DNA of 64,000 bases from Intrasporangiaceae bacterium (GTDB lineage Bacteria; Actinomycetota; Actinomycetes; Actinomycetales; Dermatophilaceae): positions 40,455 to 104,454 of the forward strand of contig JAJPIW010000083.1 of assembly GCA_021324575.1 (NCBI GenBank), in the 5' to 3' direction. Below the pieces are notes generated by a model that did no database searches, was not told where the DNA came from, and was given only the letters and a program-made list of their open reading frames with translations. Position numbers and translations under genes: made by a program. This document shows positions 20,617 through 29,626 of the stretch, one piece after another; positions within the stretch are counted from its first letter, which is position 1; each line of letters starts with the position of its first letter.

Positions 20617-20690
20617 GGGCCTATAGCTCAGACGGTTAGAGCGCTTCCCTGATAAGGAAGAGGCCAGAGGTTCAAGTCCTCTTAGGCCCA
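20617..20690 (+). tRNA. tRNA-Ile (GAT)
   Basis: A complete cloverleaf of 74 bases. The acceptor stem GGGCCTA pairs with TAGGCCC, the D arm contains AGCTCAGACGGTTAGAGC, the anticodon loop CTGATAA gives anticodon GAT, and the T arm is AGAGGTTCAAGTCCTCT. CCA is not encoded. It lies 95 bases after DUF3566, the usual actinobacterial position after gyrA. Confidence 0.97.
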
Positions 20691-20742
20691 CCCTCCCAGC
20701 AGCTGGCTGGACTCACGCACCCTCCCAAGGCAGGATCGAAGC

Positions 20743-20886
20743 ATGAAGAAACTTCTCTTGCTCGTAGCCACCGCTGCGGGAGCCGTGTTCGTGCAGCGGA
20801 AGATCAAGGAGCAGCAGGCGGAGCAGAACCTGTGGCACGAGGCCACGGCAACGCCCCCGTCGAGCTCCTCGTCCTCCGACAGCTAG
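20743..20886 (+). CDS. DLW-39 family small protein
   Basis: A 47-residue protein: a basic N terminus MKK, one hydrophobic segment (LLLLVATAAGAVFVQ), a charged helix (RKIKEQQAEQ) with NLWHEAT, and a serine-rich end (SSSSSSDS). It matches the small conserved actinobacterial proteins named DLW-39 after their D-L-W motif, here N-L-W. These sit between tRNA-Ile and tRNA-Ala in related genomes. It is probably a single-pass membrane protein of unknown function. Confidence 0.8.
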   Translation: MKKLLLLVATAAGAVFVQRKIKEQQAEQNLWHEATATPPSSSSSSDS

Positions 20887-20962
20887 ACCCAGATTTCACC
20901 CAGTGGGCCGATAGGCCCACACCCGCGTCGGATGCCAGCCGGTCACGCTGGCAGGCGACAAC

Positions 20963-21035
20963 GGGGCCATGGCGCAATTGGTAGCGCACCTGCTTTGCAA
21001 GCAGGGGGTTAGGGGTTCGAGTCCCCTTGGCTCCA
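20963..21035 (+). tRNA. tRNA-Ala (TGC)
   Basis: A complete cloverleaf of 73 bases. The acceptor stem GGGGCCA pairs with TGGCTCC, the D arm is GCGCAATTGGTAGCGC, the anticodon loop TTTGCAA gives TGC, and the T arm is AGGGGTTCGAGTCCCCT. CCA is not encoded (ACA follows). It borders the spacer leading to a lone HNH nuclease gene. Confidence 0.97.
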
Positions 21036-21505
21036 CAGAACGACGAAGGACCCGGACACGCTTTTCATCCGGTCTTCCTCTGTTTGGCGGGTCGTCTGTC
21101 CCGCCCCGAGACAAAGGGAGATCCAGTCGCCAGGCCGCACCAGCGGCCACTAGGCCCGGAGTCAACAAGGTCCTGGGAAACGAACCACGAGGATCCCGTT
21201 CCCAAGGACCTTGTCCGCGTGCCAGTCCAGTGATCCGGGGGCGGGTTCGTGGTTTTCCACCTCGTGGCGGCGCTTCTGGGGCCCGGGTCTTCTGGATCGA
21301 GAGGATGGGCTCGCATGGCCATGCGAGCCGCGCGTTCATCTCGGCCACCGTCGGGAACGGCGCTTTCCTTGCCGTTGTGGCGGTCCCCTGACAAGCAGCC
21401 CGTTTGATCTCCGCGAAGGCGCGTCGCGGATCCGTCTCAACAGTCCCATCGCAGGGCCCTCTGACTTGCCTACAGAGACACGACAACTCTGACATCCTGG
21501 CGCTC
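21036..21505. other. tRNA-Ala to HNH nuclease spacer
   Basis: About 470 bp with no gene I can support. Open frames here lack homology that I recognise and overlap each other. An approximate inverted repeat pairs AACAAGGTCCTGGGAACG-like sequence near 21166-21183 with CGTTCCCAAGGACCTTG at 21199-21215. I see no second copy of the tRNA-Ala 3' end, so no attachment site is supported. Confidence 0.4.
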
Positions 21506-22408
21506 ATGGCGGATCTTCCGGACGAGTTCTCCAAGCGTGAGGCCCTCATGCACAGATTGGCGACGGAGTTCGGGCAGAGGGCAGTTCTCACCCGCGAGTG
21601 GCTCACGAGAGTGGACTTCGGGTGGGGGCCCGAGCGCTTGATCGATACCAGTAAAGGCATCTGGAATCCGCAGTCGTACGCCGCCACTCTCACGATCATC
21701 AGCGACCCAGTCAGCGAATACGACGATGGCGACCATGGGGACTCGCTGTATCGGTACTCGTACGAGAAGCGTCCGTCGAGTCAGGACCCAACCCGAGGCT
21801 CCAACACGAAGCTTCGCGAGGCCATGCATCTCGGACTTCCGATCGTGATGCTTCGCAAAGTTGCCGACGGTCGATTCGTGCCGATCATGCCTGTCTATGT
21901 CGTGAAAGAGGAGCCCGAACAGAAGCGGTTCCTACTCGCGCTGGACGAGAGCCTTCGATTCCTACCTGACCCCGCGCATCTCACGGAGGATCAACGCCGG
22001 TACGCCGAACGCGTGGTCAAGCAGCGTATGCACCAACCAGAGTTCCGCTCCCGCGTGCTGAGCGCATATGCATTGAGGTGTGCCGTCTGCCAGCTGCAGA
22101 AGGCACCGCTCCTCGATGCCGCACACATCACCGCAGACTCTGATGACCAAGGCCTGCCGGTTGTCACGAACGGCCTAGCACTCTGCAAGATCCACCATGC
22201 CGCGTACGACGAGAGAATCCTAGGCATTTCCCCCGACTACGTGGTGCACATCAATGAGCAAGTCCTCCTCGAGGTCGACGGCCCCATGTTGAGATACGGC
22301 TTGCAGGAGATGGACCGTCGGAACCTCTGGGTACCAAGCCGGCCGAAGGACCGGCCCGATCAGGATCGCCTCGCCGCTCGGTTCGATGAGTTCAAACGGG
22401 TCGGGTGA
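21506..22408 (+). CDS. HNH endonuclease domain protein (possible restriction enzyme)
   Basis: The 300-residue protein has a C-terminal HNH_2-type nuclease domain (~185-245): LRCAVCQL, then LLDAAHITADSDDQGLPVV and TNGLALCKIHHAAYD. The cysteine pair, the central His and the His-His end motif are all present, so it should be active. The N-terminal ~170 residues form an uncharacterised domain that may recognise DNA. No methyltransferase gene is adjacent, which favours a modification-dependent (type IV-like) enzyme or a solitary defence nuclease over a classical R-M system (inference). Codon use is less GC-biased than its neighbours and the GTATGCC motif is absent here, suggesting transfer next to tRNA-Ala. 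The ATG at 21506 (MADLPDEF) is chosen over upstream starts. Confidence 0.82.
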   Translation: MADLPDEFSKREALMHRLATEFGQRAVLTREWLTRVDFGWGPERLIDTSKGIWNPQSYAATLTIISDPVSEYDDGDHGDSLYRYSYEKRPSSQDPTRGSNTKLREAMHLGLPIVMLRKVADGRFVPIMPVYVVKEEPEQKRFLLALDESLRFLPDPAHLTEDQRRYAERVVKQRMHQPEFRSRVLSAYALRCAVCQLQKAPLLDAAHITADSDDQGLPVVTNGLALCKIHHAAYDERILGISPDYVVHINEQVLLEVDGPMLRYGLQEMDRRNLWVPSRPKDRPDQDRLAARFDEFKRVG

Positions 22409-22564
22409 TCAGCGGCCGGTGGCCGAGAAGGCCTTATGGCTGGGTGGCTCAGTAACCGCTGTACTCGACTACGAACGTCGGAGATGCGAAGTCGGCGACC
22501 GCATGGGTGGGCTTTCGCGGCCAAGAGTTCGCGTACGTGGATCTGAACCGTGTGACCTATCGGC

Positions 22565-23806
22565 CTACTGCTCGCGCGGGATGGGGGCGAGGCGTTGGAG
22601 CTGGGTCACGTGGCCGGGCTCGAGCTCGTCCAGGCTGGTCACGCCGAGCAGCCGCATCGTGCGGGTGACCTGACCGGCGAGGATCTCGATCGCTCGGTCG
22701 ACGCCGGCCTCCCCGCCAGCCATCAGCCCGTACAAGTAGGCCCGCCCGACCAGCGTGAACCGAGCTCCCAGCGCCAGGGCCGCGACGATGTCAGCGCCGG
22801 ATCGGATGCCGGTGTCCAGCAGGATCTCGTACGACGAGCCGACCTCTCGGACGACCGACGGCAGCAGGTGGAAGGGGATGGGCGCCCGGTCCAGCTGCCG
22901 CCCGCCGTGGTTGGACAGGACGATCCCGTCGACGCCGACCTCGGCGACCCGGCGGGCGTCGGAGACCGACTGGATGCCCTTGACCACCACTTTGTCGGGC
23001 CACTGGTCCCGGATCCACGCGAGGTCGTCGAACCCGACGGTCGGGTCGAACATCGTGTCCAGCAGCTCACCGACCGTCCCGGGCCAGCGGTCGAAGGAGG
23101 CGAAGGACAGTGGCTCGGTGGTGAGGAAGTCCCACCACCACCAGGGCCGGGGGAGCGCGTCGAGAACGGTCCGGAGAGTCAGCGCCGGCGGGATGGAGAA
23201 CCCGTTCCGCTTGTCTCGCAACCGTGCTCCGCCGACCGGGACATCGACCGTGACGAGCAGCGTGTCGAATCCCGCCCGAGCCGCCCGGTCGACCAGCGCC
23301 ATCGACTTGTCGCGGTCCTTCCACATGTAGAGCTGGAACCAGTTGCGCCCGTGCGGGTTTGCCGCGGCCACGTCCTCGATGGAGGTGGTCCCCACCGTGG
23401 AGAGCGAGAACGGCATGCCGTGTCGCCCGGCGGCGCGCGCACCCGCCACTTCCCCCTCGGTCTGCATCATCCGGGTGAAGCCGGTGGGCGCGATGCCGAA
23501 GGGCAGCGACACCGGGCCACCGAGGACCTGACGGCCCGTGGACACCTCGGCCACGTCGCGCAGCACGTGCGGGTGGAACTCGACGTCCTCGAACGCCTGC
23601 CGGGCGCGGGCGATCGAGATCTCGGCCTCGGCCGCGCCGTCGGCGTAGTCGAAGACCGCCCTGGGCGTCCGCCGACGGGCGATGCGGCGCAGGTCGTCGA
23701 TGGTCTGGGCGTCCGCTAGCCGGGCGGCCCTGCGGTCCAGGCGGGGTGCCCGGAACCGGAGGAGCGGGCGCAGGTCGGACGGCCGGGGAACCTGTCGGGC
23801 CACCAT
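22565..23806 (-). CDS. lldD: FMN-dependent alpha-hydroxy-acid dehydrogenase (L-lactate dehydrogenase type)
   Basis: The product has 413 residues and belongs to the flavin-dependent L-lactate dehydrogenase / glycolate oxidase TIM-barrel family, which oxidises 2-hydroxy acids and passes electrons to quinone or oxygen. Visible motifs are [16 protein letters not shown] near the N terminus, [47 protein letters not shown] and the active-site signature [11 protein letters not shown] with the catalytic histidine. It is transcribed leftward behind the NCS1 permease, 24 bp apart, suggesting one unit. The true substrate could be lactate, mandelate or another hydroxy acid. Confidence 0.85.
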   Translation of the reverse strand: MVARQVPRPSDLRPLLRFRAPRLDRRAARLADAQTIDDLRRIARRRTPRAVFDYADGAAEAEISIARARQAFEDVEFHPHVLRDVAEVSTGRQVLGGPVSLPFGIAPTGFTRMMQTEGEVAGARAAGRHGMPFSLSTVGTTSIEDVAAANPHGRNWFQLYMWKDRDKSMALVDRAARAGFDTLLVTVDVPVGGARLRDKRNGFSIPPALTLRTVLDALPRPWWWWDFLTTEPLSFASFDRWPGTVGELLDTMFDPTVGFDDLAWIRDQWPDKVVVKGIQSVSDARRVAEVGVDGIVLSNHGGRQLDRAPIPFHLLPSVVREVGSSYEILLDTGIRSGADIVAALALGARFTLVGRAYLYGLMAGGEAGVDRAIEILAGQVTRTMRLLGVTSLDELEPGHVTQLQRLAPIPREQ

Positions 23807-23830
23807 CAGCTCACGCCCTCCTCGGTGTCG

Positions 23831-25261
23831 TCAAGCGGCCTGCTCCTCCACGCGCCGTTCCGCTGCGAGGTCGATCGTCCGGCTGAGCAGCCAGTACACC
23901 ACCCCGGTGACGATGAGCCCGACCACCCAGGCGAGGTCGATCCCGCCCAGGGCCTTGGCCAGCGGTCCGGTGAAGTGGAACGACCCTTCGTCGGGGATCA
24001 CCATGAACGGGATCTCGGCGACGAACCCGACCCCGTATGCCGTCAGACCTCGCCAGGCCCACACGCCGTACATCCCGTCAGCCCGGAACAGCTCGGAGAT
24101 CGTGTAGTGCCCGCGGCGCACGACGAAGAAGTCCACGAGGTTGGTCGCGGTCCACGGCACGAGGAGGTACAGCATCAGGGTGAGGGTGACGAAGACGGTT
24201 CCCACGGCGTCGGCGCTGATCGACTCGCCGATCACGAACCACACGACGGTGAGCCCCAGGATCGCGATGATCCGGGCGATCGGCGTGGGCGTGATCTTGT
24301 GGAACGAGTCGATCGCGGTCAGCACGGTCAGGGCGCCGCCGTAGGCGTTCATCCCCATGGTGGCGACCATGGCCAGCGCCGAGAGCACCGCGACGATGCT
24401 GCCGAGGTGGCCGAAGACGTTGTTGCCGGCGAGCTGGAGGCCGGCCAGCCCGTCGGTGGCCCCGAGCCGGATCGCCATCCAGGCACCGAGCACGATGAGC
24501 CAGATCGCCGCGCCGCTGGCGCCGAGGAAGACCGAGGCGATCACCTTGGCCGGCTTGGTGTCGTGCGGGAGGTAGCGGGAGTAGTCCGACACGTACGGGG
24601 CGTAGGTGATGTTGTATGCCGCAGCGGCCGACAGCTGGGCCATGAACGCCACCCAGCCGAAGGCGCCGGGGTTGTGGGGAGCCGAGCCGCCGCCGTGACC
24701 GAGGAGCACGCCGATGGTGAGGACCGCGGTCAGCGGGAGCAGAGGGACGAGAGCGGTGCGGAAGGCGCGGTGCAGCCAGTCGTGTCCGAGGATCGCCAGT
24801 CCCGCAGCGATCACGGCCGAGGCGACGACGACCAGCAGCTGGTTCCAGCCGAAGGCGGCGTTCAGGCCGAGCCCGACGAGGACCTGGTCGGCCACGTTGA
24901 AGCCGAGATAGGTGAACAGCGTGGCGAACAGGGGGATCACGACTCCCCGGTAGCCGAACTGGCCACGAGACTGGATCATCTGCGGCAGTCCGAGCTGCGG
25001 GCCCTGCGAGGCGTGGAACGCCATGAACAGGGTGCCGATCAGGATCCCGAGCGTCCCGGCGAGCGCCGTCCACCAGAAGGACAGGCCCATCGAAGGCCCG
25101 ATGAACCCGATCGGGATCGAGAAGTACTGGAAGTTGCCGGTGAACCAGAGCGGGAACTGGTGCCACAGCTTGCCGTGGCGCTCGTTCTCGGGCACCCAGT
25201 CGATGGACCGCACCTCAATGAGCGGGCGAGAGGCGGTTCCTTCGACGGCCGTCGATGTCAT
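23831..25261 (-). CDS. NCS1 family nucleobase/cation symporter
   Basis: The 476-residue membrane protein has about 12 hydrophobic segments and belongs to the NCS1 family (cytosine, allantoin, hydantoin and similar permeases). Typical features are the N-terminal SIDWVPENERHGKLWHQFPLW, the TM1 stretch TGNFQYFSIPIGFIGPSMGL, and APYVSDYSRYLPHDT in the middle. Substrate specificity is not readable. The ATG at 25259-25261 follows AAGGAGCAGCCCG, so it is preferred over the longer frame from 25339. It heads a leftward pair with the hydroxy-acid dehydrogenase. Confidence 0.85.
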   Translation of the reverse strand: MTSTAVEGTASRPLIEVRSIDWVPENERHGKLWHQFPLWFTGNFQYFSIPIGFIGPSMGLSFWWTALAGTLGILIGTLFMAFHASQGPQLGLPQMIQSRGQFGYRGVVIPLFATLFTYLGFNVADQVLVGLGLNAAFGWNQLLVVVASAVIAAGLAILGHDWLHRAFRTALVPLLPLTAVLTIGVLLGHGGGSAPHNPGAFGWVAFMAQLSAAAAYNITYAPYVSDYSRYLPHDTKPAKVIASVFLGASGAAIWLIVLGAWMAIRLGATDGLAGLQLAGNNVFGHLGSIVAVLSALAMVATMGMNAYGGALTVLTAIDSFHKITPTPIARIIAILGLTVVWFVIGESISADAVGTVFVTLTLMLYLLVPWTATNLVDFFVVRRGHYTISELFRADGMYGVWAWRGLTAYGVGFVAEIPFMVIPDEGSFHFTGPLAKALGGIDLAWVVGLIVTGVVYWLLSRTIDLAAERRVEEQAA

Positions 25262-25369
25262 CGGGCTGCTCCTTGGCTCGGCAGGCACCCGGCGTGCGAT
25301 GCGCGTTGACCTAGGGTGAACCCGCGTTTCCTGCCGCACAACCCCTGGGACCGCACCGAAACGGAGAAT

Positions 25370-25804
25370 TTACGATCCGGCTCCAGGCGCCGAGGGCGCG
25401 GGCGAGAGGTGCTCGTGCACGGCGATCCAGCCCCCGGGCCGACGCTGGAAGACGATCGTCTCCCGCTCCTGGGACCTGCTTGCATCACCGCCGAGGACGA
25501 CGTCGGTCTCCACCGAGTGGGTGAAGACGGCAAGGTCCGGGCCGACGACCTGCACCGCCTGGTCGCTCGACCGGCACCCCGCCACTCGGAAGCCGTCCTC
25601 GGTCTCCCACTGGTGCCACAGTGCCTCCCACTCCGCGCGGCTCCCGAGGCGGGCGGGATGGTTGTGGAAGACGAACGTCGCGTCCTCGGCAAAGCAGGCG
25701 AAGTATGCCGCGGTGTCGTGAGACCCGAATCGTCCCACCAGGTGGTCGGCCGCTGCCAGCACCTCGCCAACCACGTCGGGCTGGTCGTCGGTCGTCGCGG
25801 CCAT
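25370..25804 (-). CDS. NTF2-like / SnoaL-like domain protein
   Basis: A 144-residue protein of the NTF2-like fold, with DHLVGRFGSHDTAAYFACFAE in the first helices, EDATFVFHNHPAR in the pocket, and WIAVHEHLSPAP at the end. Members act as small-molecule isomerases, hydrolases or binding proteins, so the reaction cannot be assigned. A GAGGAG site precedes the ATG at 25804. It is divergent from the XRE-cupin regulator, 106 bp away, and may be one of its targets together with the NCS1 permease downstream. Confidence 0.75.
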   Translation of the reverse strand: MAATTDDQPDVVGEVLAAADHLVGRFGSHDTAAYFACFAEDATFVFHNHPARLGSRAEWEALWHQWETEDGFRVAGCRSSDQAVQVVGPDLAVFTHSVETDVVLGGDASRSQERETIVFQRRPGGWIAVHEHLSPAPSAPGAGS

Positions 25805-25910
25805 CGGTCTCCTCGGAGAGGTTCGTTGCACAGCGGTAAACGACAGATACCTACCAGAGAACTACCCTCTTGGTGAAGAGCTCGAGGCAGTCGAGGCGAG
25901 AGGTGGCGCG

Positions 25911-26489
25911 GTGGCGGACGAACCCGGCTTCGCGGGTCTGCACATCGGTCCCCGGCTGCGCGACGCCAGACTCCGCCAGGGGCTCACCGTCGACCAGGTC
26001 GCGGAGCTGACCAACCTGAGCAAGGGGTTCGTCAGCCGGCTGGAACGCGACCGGACGTCACCGAGCGTCGCCACCCTGGTCGCGATCTGCGAGGTCCTGA
26101 CCCTCCCGATCGGTGAGCCCTTCGCCGCGCCGACGCCCGATGTCGTGCGGCAACGTGATGCCCCCCAGGTCCAGCTGGTCGGTGTCGGTGTCGACGAACG
26201 TCTCCTGACCCCGCGCAACCAGCCGCGGCTCCAGCTCGTCCGGTCAATGGTCGACCCCCTGGCCGGCGGCGGCCCCGACCTCTACACGCTCAACGCCGAG
26301 GTCGAGGTCCTCCACGTCCTCAAGGGACAGGTCGTCGTCGTCTTCACCGGTCGGACCGAGCTGTTGCGGGCGGGCGACTCGATCACCTTCTCCGGCCGCG
26401 AGCCGCACACCTGGCACAACCCCAGCCCCACACGGACCGCCGAGGTGCTGTGGGTCATCGCCCCCTCCACCTGGTCGAGCGTGAGCTGA
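25911..26489 (+). CDS. XRE family regulator with C-terminal cupin domain
   Basis: The 192-residue regulator has an XRE helix-turn-helix at ~12-68 (RLRDARLRQGLTVDQVAELT and LSKGFVSRLERDRTSPSVAT) and a cupin sensor domain at ~110-190 (EVLHVLKGQVVVVF, REPHTWHNPSPT). Such HipB/PuuR-type regulators respond to small metabolites, often amines or nucleobase-related compounds. The GTG at 25911 follows GAGAGGT. The divergent spacer 25805-25910 probably holds its operator. It likely controls the leftward NTF2-like, NCS1 permease and hydroxy-acid dehydrogenase genes. Confidence 0.85.
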   Translation: MADEPGFAGLHIGPRLRDARLRQGLTVDQVAELTNLSKGFVSRLERDRTSPSVATLVAICEVLTLPIGEPFAAPTPDVVRQRDAPQVQLVGVGVDERLLTPRNQPRLQLVRSMVDPLAGGGPDLYTLNAEVEVLHVLKGQVVVVFTGRTELLRAGDSITFSGREPHTWHNPSPTRTAEVLWVIAPSTWSSVS

Positions 26490-26499
26490 CCCGCGGCCC

Positions 26500-27678
26500 T
26501 CAGACGACGCGCGCCATCCGGAAGGCCCGGGCCGACAGCACCACGAGAACCAGCGCCAGCACTGTGGTCACCGCCCCGATGGCGAACACGCTGCCGTAGC
26601 CGAGTGAGGTCAGCGACGCCGTGGCGATGATCGGGCCGGCGGCGACGGCACCGAGCCGAGCCGCGTTGGAGTAGGTCCCGGACGCTGCGCCAGGTCCAGG
26701 GATGACCTCCTGGAACAGCGTCAGCCCGGCACCGGCAACCGTTGCGTAGAACCACGCGTTGAGGACCTGCGCGCCGACGAGCACCCACGGTGATGAGCCG
26801 AACGGGCCGAACGCTCCGGAGGCCAGCGTCATCACCACGTAGTACGCGGTTCCCGCGACGGTCCCCGACGCGATGAGGCGCAGGTTGGAGTACCGGCGAC
26901 CCAGCCGGCCGATGAGGATGAGAGCCGGCACCTCCAGCCCGGCCGCGACGCCGAGGATCACCCCGGCCCACCACACCGGCAGGCCCAGACCCTTGGAGAC
27001 GAACAGCCCCATGACCGCGACGCCGGCGGCGTTCCCGCCCTGCATGGCCAGGAACGCGACGATGAGCAGGCCCAGACCCCAGCGCGACGCCACTCGGGTT
27101 GTCACCGGGGAGTCGTGCGGCTCCTCGACACTGGCCCGCCGCCGACGAATCCGCAGCAGCAGCACCGTGGTGAGGAGGTTGAGCACGGCCACGGCCCCGA
27201 TCGCGGCAAGGACCCCGTGGCTGCCGGACGCGCCGAGGATCAGCGTCGCGAGCGGCGGCCCGGCGACCCACGCGACCGAGATGAGTGCCCGGGCGTTGAC
27301 CACCTCGGTGTTGGTCGCACCCTCGTGGCGCAGGTGGGCGAAGAACATCGAGACCCCGACCCCGGCGGGCCCACCGAGGACGACGAGCGCCACCAGGACG
27401 AGCGGCACCGTGGTCGCGACCGCCAAGGCGCCCGTGAGAGCGACGGTGAGCGTCGCGGCCATCGCCATCGGCCGCAGGTAGTCCCCGTGCCGATCCGCCC
27501 AGCGCGGAACGACGACGGCCGCCAGGAACGCACTGGCGTTGTATGCCGCGAGCAGCCAGCCGACCTGGCCCGGCGTGAGGTGCAGCAGCGCGACGAGAAC
27601 CAACGCGAGCGACGGGCTGAGGAACGAGATCTGAAGACCCCAGAGCAGGGCGGCCGACGGCAGGAGGGCGCGCTTCAT
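26500..27678 (-). CDS. MFS transporter (sugar-efflux type)
   Basis: A 392-residue membrane protein with about 12 hydrophobic segments in two six-helix halves, of the major facilitator superfamily. The first loop between helices 2 and 3 contains VVPRWADRHGDYLRPM, a form of the MFS A motif, and the halves are joined by RIRRRRASVEEPHDS. Overall length and motif spacing resemble SetA-like sugar-efflux members, but substrate is unproven. Its ATG overlaps the upstream alcohol dehydrogenase stop by four bases (ATGA), so they are cotranslated. Confidence 0.82.
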   Translation of the reverse strand: MKRALLPSAALLWGLQISFLSPSLALVLVALLHLTPGQVGWLLAAYNASAFLAAVVVPRWADRHGDYLRPMAMAATLTVALTGALAVATTVPLVLVALVVLGGPAGVGVSMFFAHLRHEGATNTEVVNARALISVAWVAGPPLATLILGASGSHGVLAAIGAVAVLNLLTTVLLLRIRRRRASVEEPHDSPVTTRVASRWGLGLLIVAFLAMQGGNAAGVAVMGLFVSKGLGLPVWWAGVILGVAAGLEVPALILIGRLGRRYSNLRLIASGTVAGTAYYVVMTLASGAFGPFGSSPWVLVGAQVLNAWFYATVAGAGLTLFQEVIPGPGAASGTYSNAARLGAVAAGPIIATASLTSLGYGSVFAIGAVTTVLALVLVVLSARAFRMARVV

Positions 27679-28739
27679 GGACCGGTGGGAGCAGTGCGGG
27701 TCGGGTCGATGACCCGTATGCCGCCCGATGGGCTCTCCCCCATCGTCACCAGCGCGTCGGCAGCCTCGGCCAACGAGAGCGGGTCACCTTCTGCCACAAG
27801 GTGGTCGAGCGCGAGCCGCCCGGACGCGAGGTCATCGAGGAGATCGGCATAGTCCGCGGCCGCCATGCCGTGGCTGCCCAGGATGTCGAGCTCCCACGCG
27901 ATGACCCTCTCCATGGGAACCGGTGCTGCCCCGACAACCGGCGGGAGCAGCCCGACCTGGACCTGGCGACCACGCCGACGAAGGGACAGCACCGAGTCCC
28001 GACAGGCTGCCGGCGAGCCGATCGCCTCGATCGCCACGTGCGCGCCGCCCCCGGTGAGCTCGTGGATCCGTTGCACCACAGTCGAGTCGAAGAGGAAGAC
28101 CTCCGTGGCACCCATGACCCGCGCCCGCTCCAACGACGCCTCGGAGACGTCGACGGCGACGACCGAGGCGCCGCGCGACGCCGCGATGGCGACCGCCGAC
28201 AGACCCACCCCGCCGCACCCGAAGACCGCCACCCACTCACCTGCGGTCACCCGGCCCCGGGCGGTCACCGCGCGATAGGCGGTAGCGACCCGGCACCCGA
28301 GCCCGGCCGCCAGCCCGGGTGACACCCCTGCCGGCAGTGCGACGAGGTTCGTTGCCGCAGAACGGATCTGGACGTACTCGGCATACGAGCCGGGATGGCT
28401 GAACCCGGGCTGGGTCTGGCTCGGGCAGACCTGACCGTCGCCGGCCCGGCAGACGGCACAGTCGCCGCAGGCGAAGACGAACGGTGCGGTCACCGGTTGC
28501 CCGAGCCACTCCTCCGAGACGCCCTCACCCACGGAGGTGACGACGCCCGCGAGCTCGTGCCCCGGGATGTGCGGAAACGAGGCGATGTCGGAGTCGTGGC
28601 CCATCCAGCCGTGCCAGTCACTGCGGCACAACCCGGTGGCCACGACCCGTACGACCGCGCCACCGGGCGGCGCGACGGGATCGGGGACTTCGCGCACCGT
28701 CAACGGACCGCCGAAGGTGTCATAGGCCAGCGCACGCAT
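27675..28739 (-). CDS. Zinc-dependent alcohol dehydrogenase (MDR family)
   Basis: The 354-residue enzyme has the full medium-chain dehydrogenase layout. Catalytic zinc ligands are in VATGLCRSDWHGW (Cys) and HIPGHELAGVVTSVGEGV (His-Glu); the structural zinc lobe is CGDCAVCRAGDGQVC; the NAD(P) fold has VFGCGGVGLSAVAIA. It should oxidise an alcohol or reduce an aldehyde; the substrate is unknown. It is the first gene of a two-gene leftward unit with the MFS transporter. Start ATG at 28739. Confidence 0.9.
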   Translation of the reverse strand: MRALAYDTFGGPLTVREVPDPVAPPGGAVVRVVATGLCRSDWHGWMGHDSDIASFPHIPGHELAGVVTSVGEGVSEEWLGQPVTAPFVFACGDCAVCRAGDGQVCPSQTQPGFSHPGSYAEYVQIRSAATNLVALPAGVSPGLAAGLGCRVATAYRAVTARGRVTAGEWVAVFGCGGVGLSAVAIAASRGASVVAVDVSEASLERARVMGATEVFLFDSTVVQRIHELTGGGAHVAIEAIGSPAACRDSVLSLRRRGRQVQVGLLPPVVGAAPVPMERVIAWELDILGSHGMAAADYADLLDDLASGRLALDHLVAEGDPLSLAEAADALVTMGESPSGGIRVIDPTRTAPTGP

Positions 28740-28805
28740 GCCGACACCCTCTCAGGCCCTCCTGGCCCCCCATGACCGCGGCACCGGCGGAGGAACAGGC
28801 GGTGG

Positions 28806-29525
28806 TCAGTCCTTGGTCTCGCCCTCCGCAGCATCGTCGTCGGACGACTCGCCGATCAGCGGGTCGGCGTCGTCCTCGGCCGCAAAGGTGGCGGTGCTGA
28901 CCTCGCCCGGGTCGTCGGTCTCCTCGGCCGCGACGTCGTCGTCGGCCGCGGGCTCCTTGGCCGCCGACGCGGTGTCGGTGACCGAGTCATCGAGCGACGA
29001 GGCGCGACCGGTGGCCGGCGGCGAGTAGGCCGGTGTGGCCCACGGGTCGTCCTTGGCCTTGCTCTTCCTGAGCACCGCGACGACGACCGCACCGAGCCCG
29101 GCCAGACCGAGGAGTGCGAGGAGCTTGCCGCCGCCGTGCTTCTGCTTGGCAACCGCGTCACCCTTGAGCACGGCCAGGGCCTCCGGCGCGCGACCGGCGG
29201 CTTCGCTGGCCTGGGCCCGAGCAGTGGCCGCGCCTGCGGCGAGAGTGGCCAGGGTCTCGGCGACCTTGGGCAGGACCTCGTCGACGAAGGTGTGCTTGGC
29301 GCTGTCGAACCTGGGGCCTGCTGCGTCGATCGCGTCCTGGACGTGCGGCCGGGCCCGGTCGACGAACTCGGACGCGCGGTCCGACGCGCTGCCGGCCAGG
29401 TCGGAGGCACGGTCCCTGGCCGCGTCGGCATAGCTGGAGGCCGAGCTGGCGTAGTCGGAGGCCGTCCCGGCGTAGTCGGAGGCGGCGTCCTTGAGAACCT
29501 CGGTCTTGCTCTTGGTGCGGAACAC
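28806..29525 (-). CDS. Ala/Asp/Ser-rich membrane-anchored protein (DUF5324-like)
   Basis: The 239-residue product begins with Ala-rich heptad-like repeats (DYAGTASDYASSASSYADAA to ~residue 115, probably helical or coiled), then one membrane segment (LLALLGLAGLGAVVVAVL, ~135-152), then a strongly acidic, disordered tail (~165-239). This layout resembles the DUF5324-type proteins encoded next to ppiA and crgA in Streptomyces, but identity is not certain. The GTG start follows AAGGAG. It is divergent from ppiA. Function unknown. Confidence 0.7.
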   Translation of the reverse strand: MFRTKSKTEVLKDAASDYAGTASDYASSASSYADAARDRASDLAGSASDRASEFVDRARPHVQDAIDAAGPRFDSAKHTFVDEVLPKVAETLATLAAGAATARAQASEAAGRAPEALAVLKGDAVAKQKHGGGKLLALLGLAGLGAVVVAVLRKSKAKDDPWATPAYSPPATGRASSLDDSVTDTASAAKEPAADDDVAAEETDDPGEVSTATFAAEDDADPLIGESSDDDAAEGETKD

Positions 29526-29626
29526 GTCAAATCTCCTTCGTGGTCGCGTGCGTTCCGTCCATCCTGCCCTGTGAGCACGGCATACGGCATCCTGACCGCC
29601 CGTGCTCGCGTGCGAGACTTGGGCTC

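Noticed and set aside
20963..22564. tRNA-Ala as an attachment site of an integrated element
   Set aside because: No duplicate of the tRNA 3' end was found after the HNH gene, and there is no integrase.
25262..25369. Riboswitch upstream of the NCS1 permease
   Set aside because: No conserved riboswitch core (such as the TPP motif) was recognised in this short leader.
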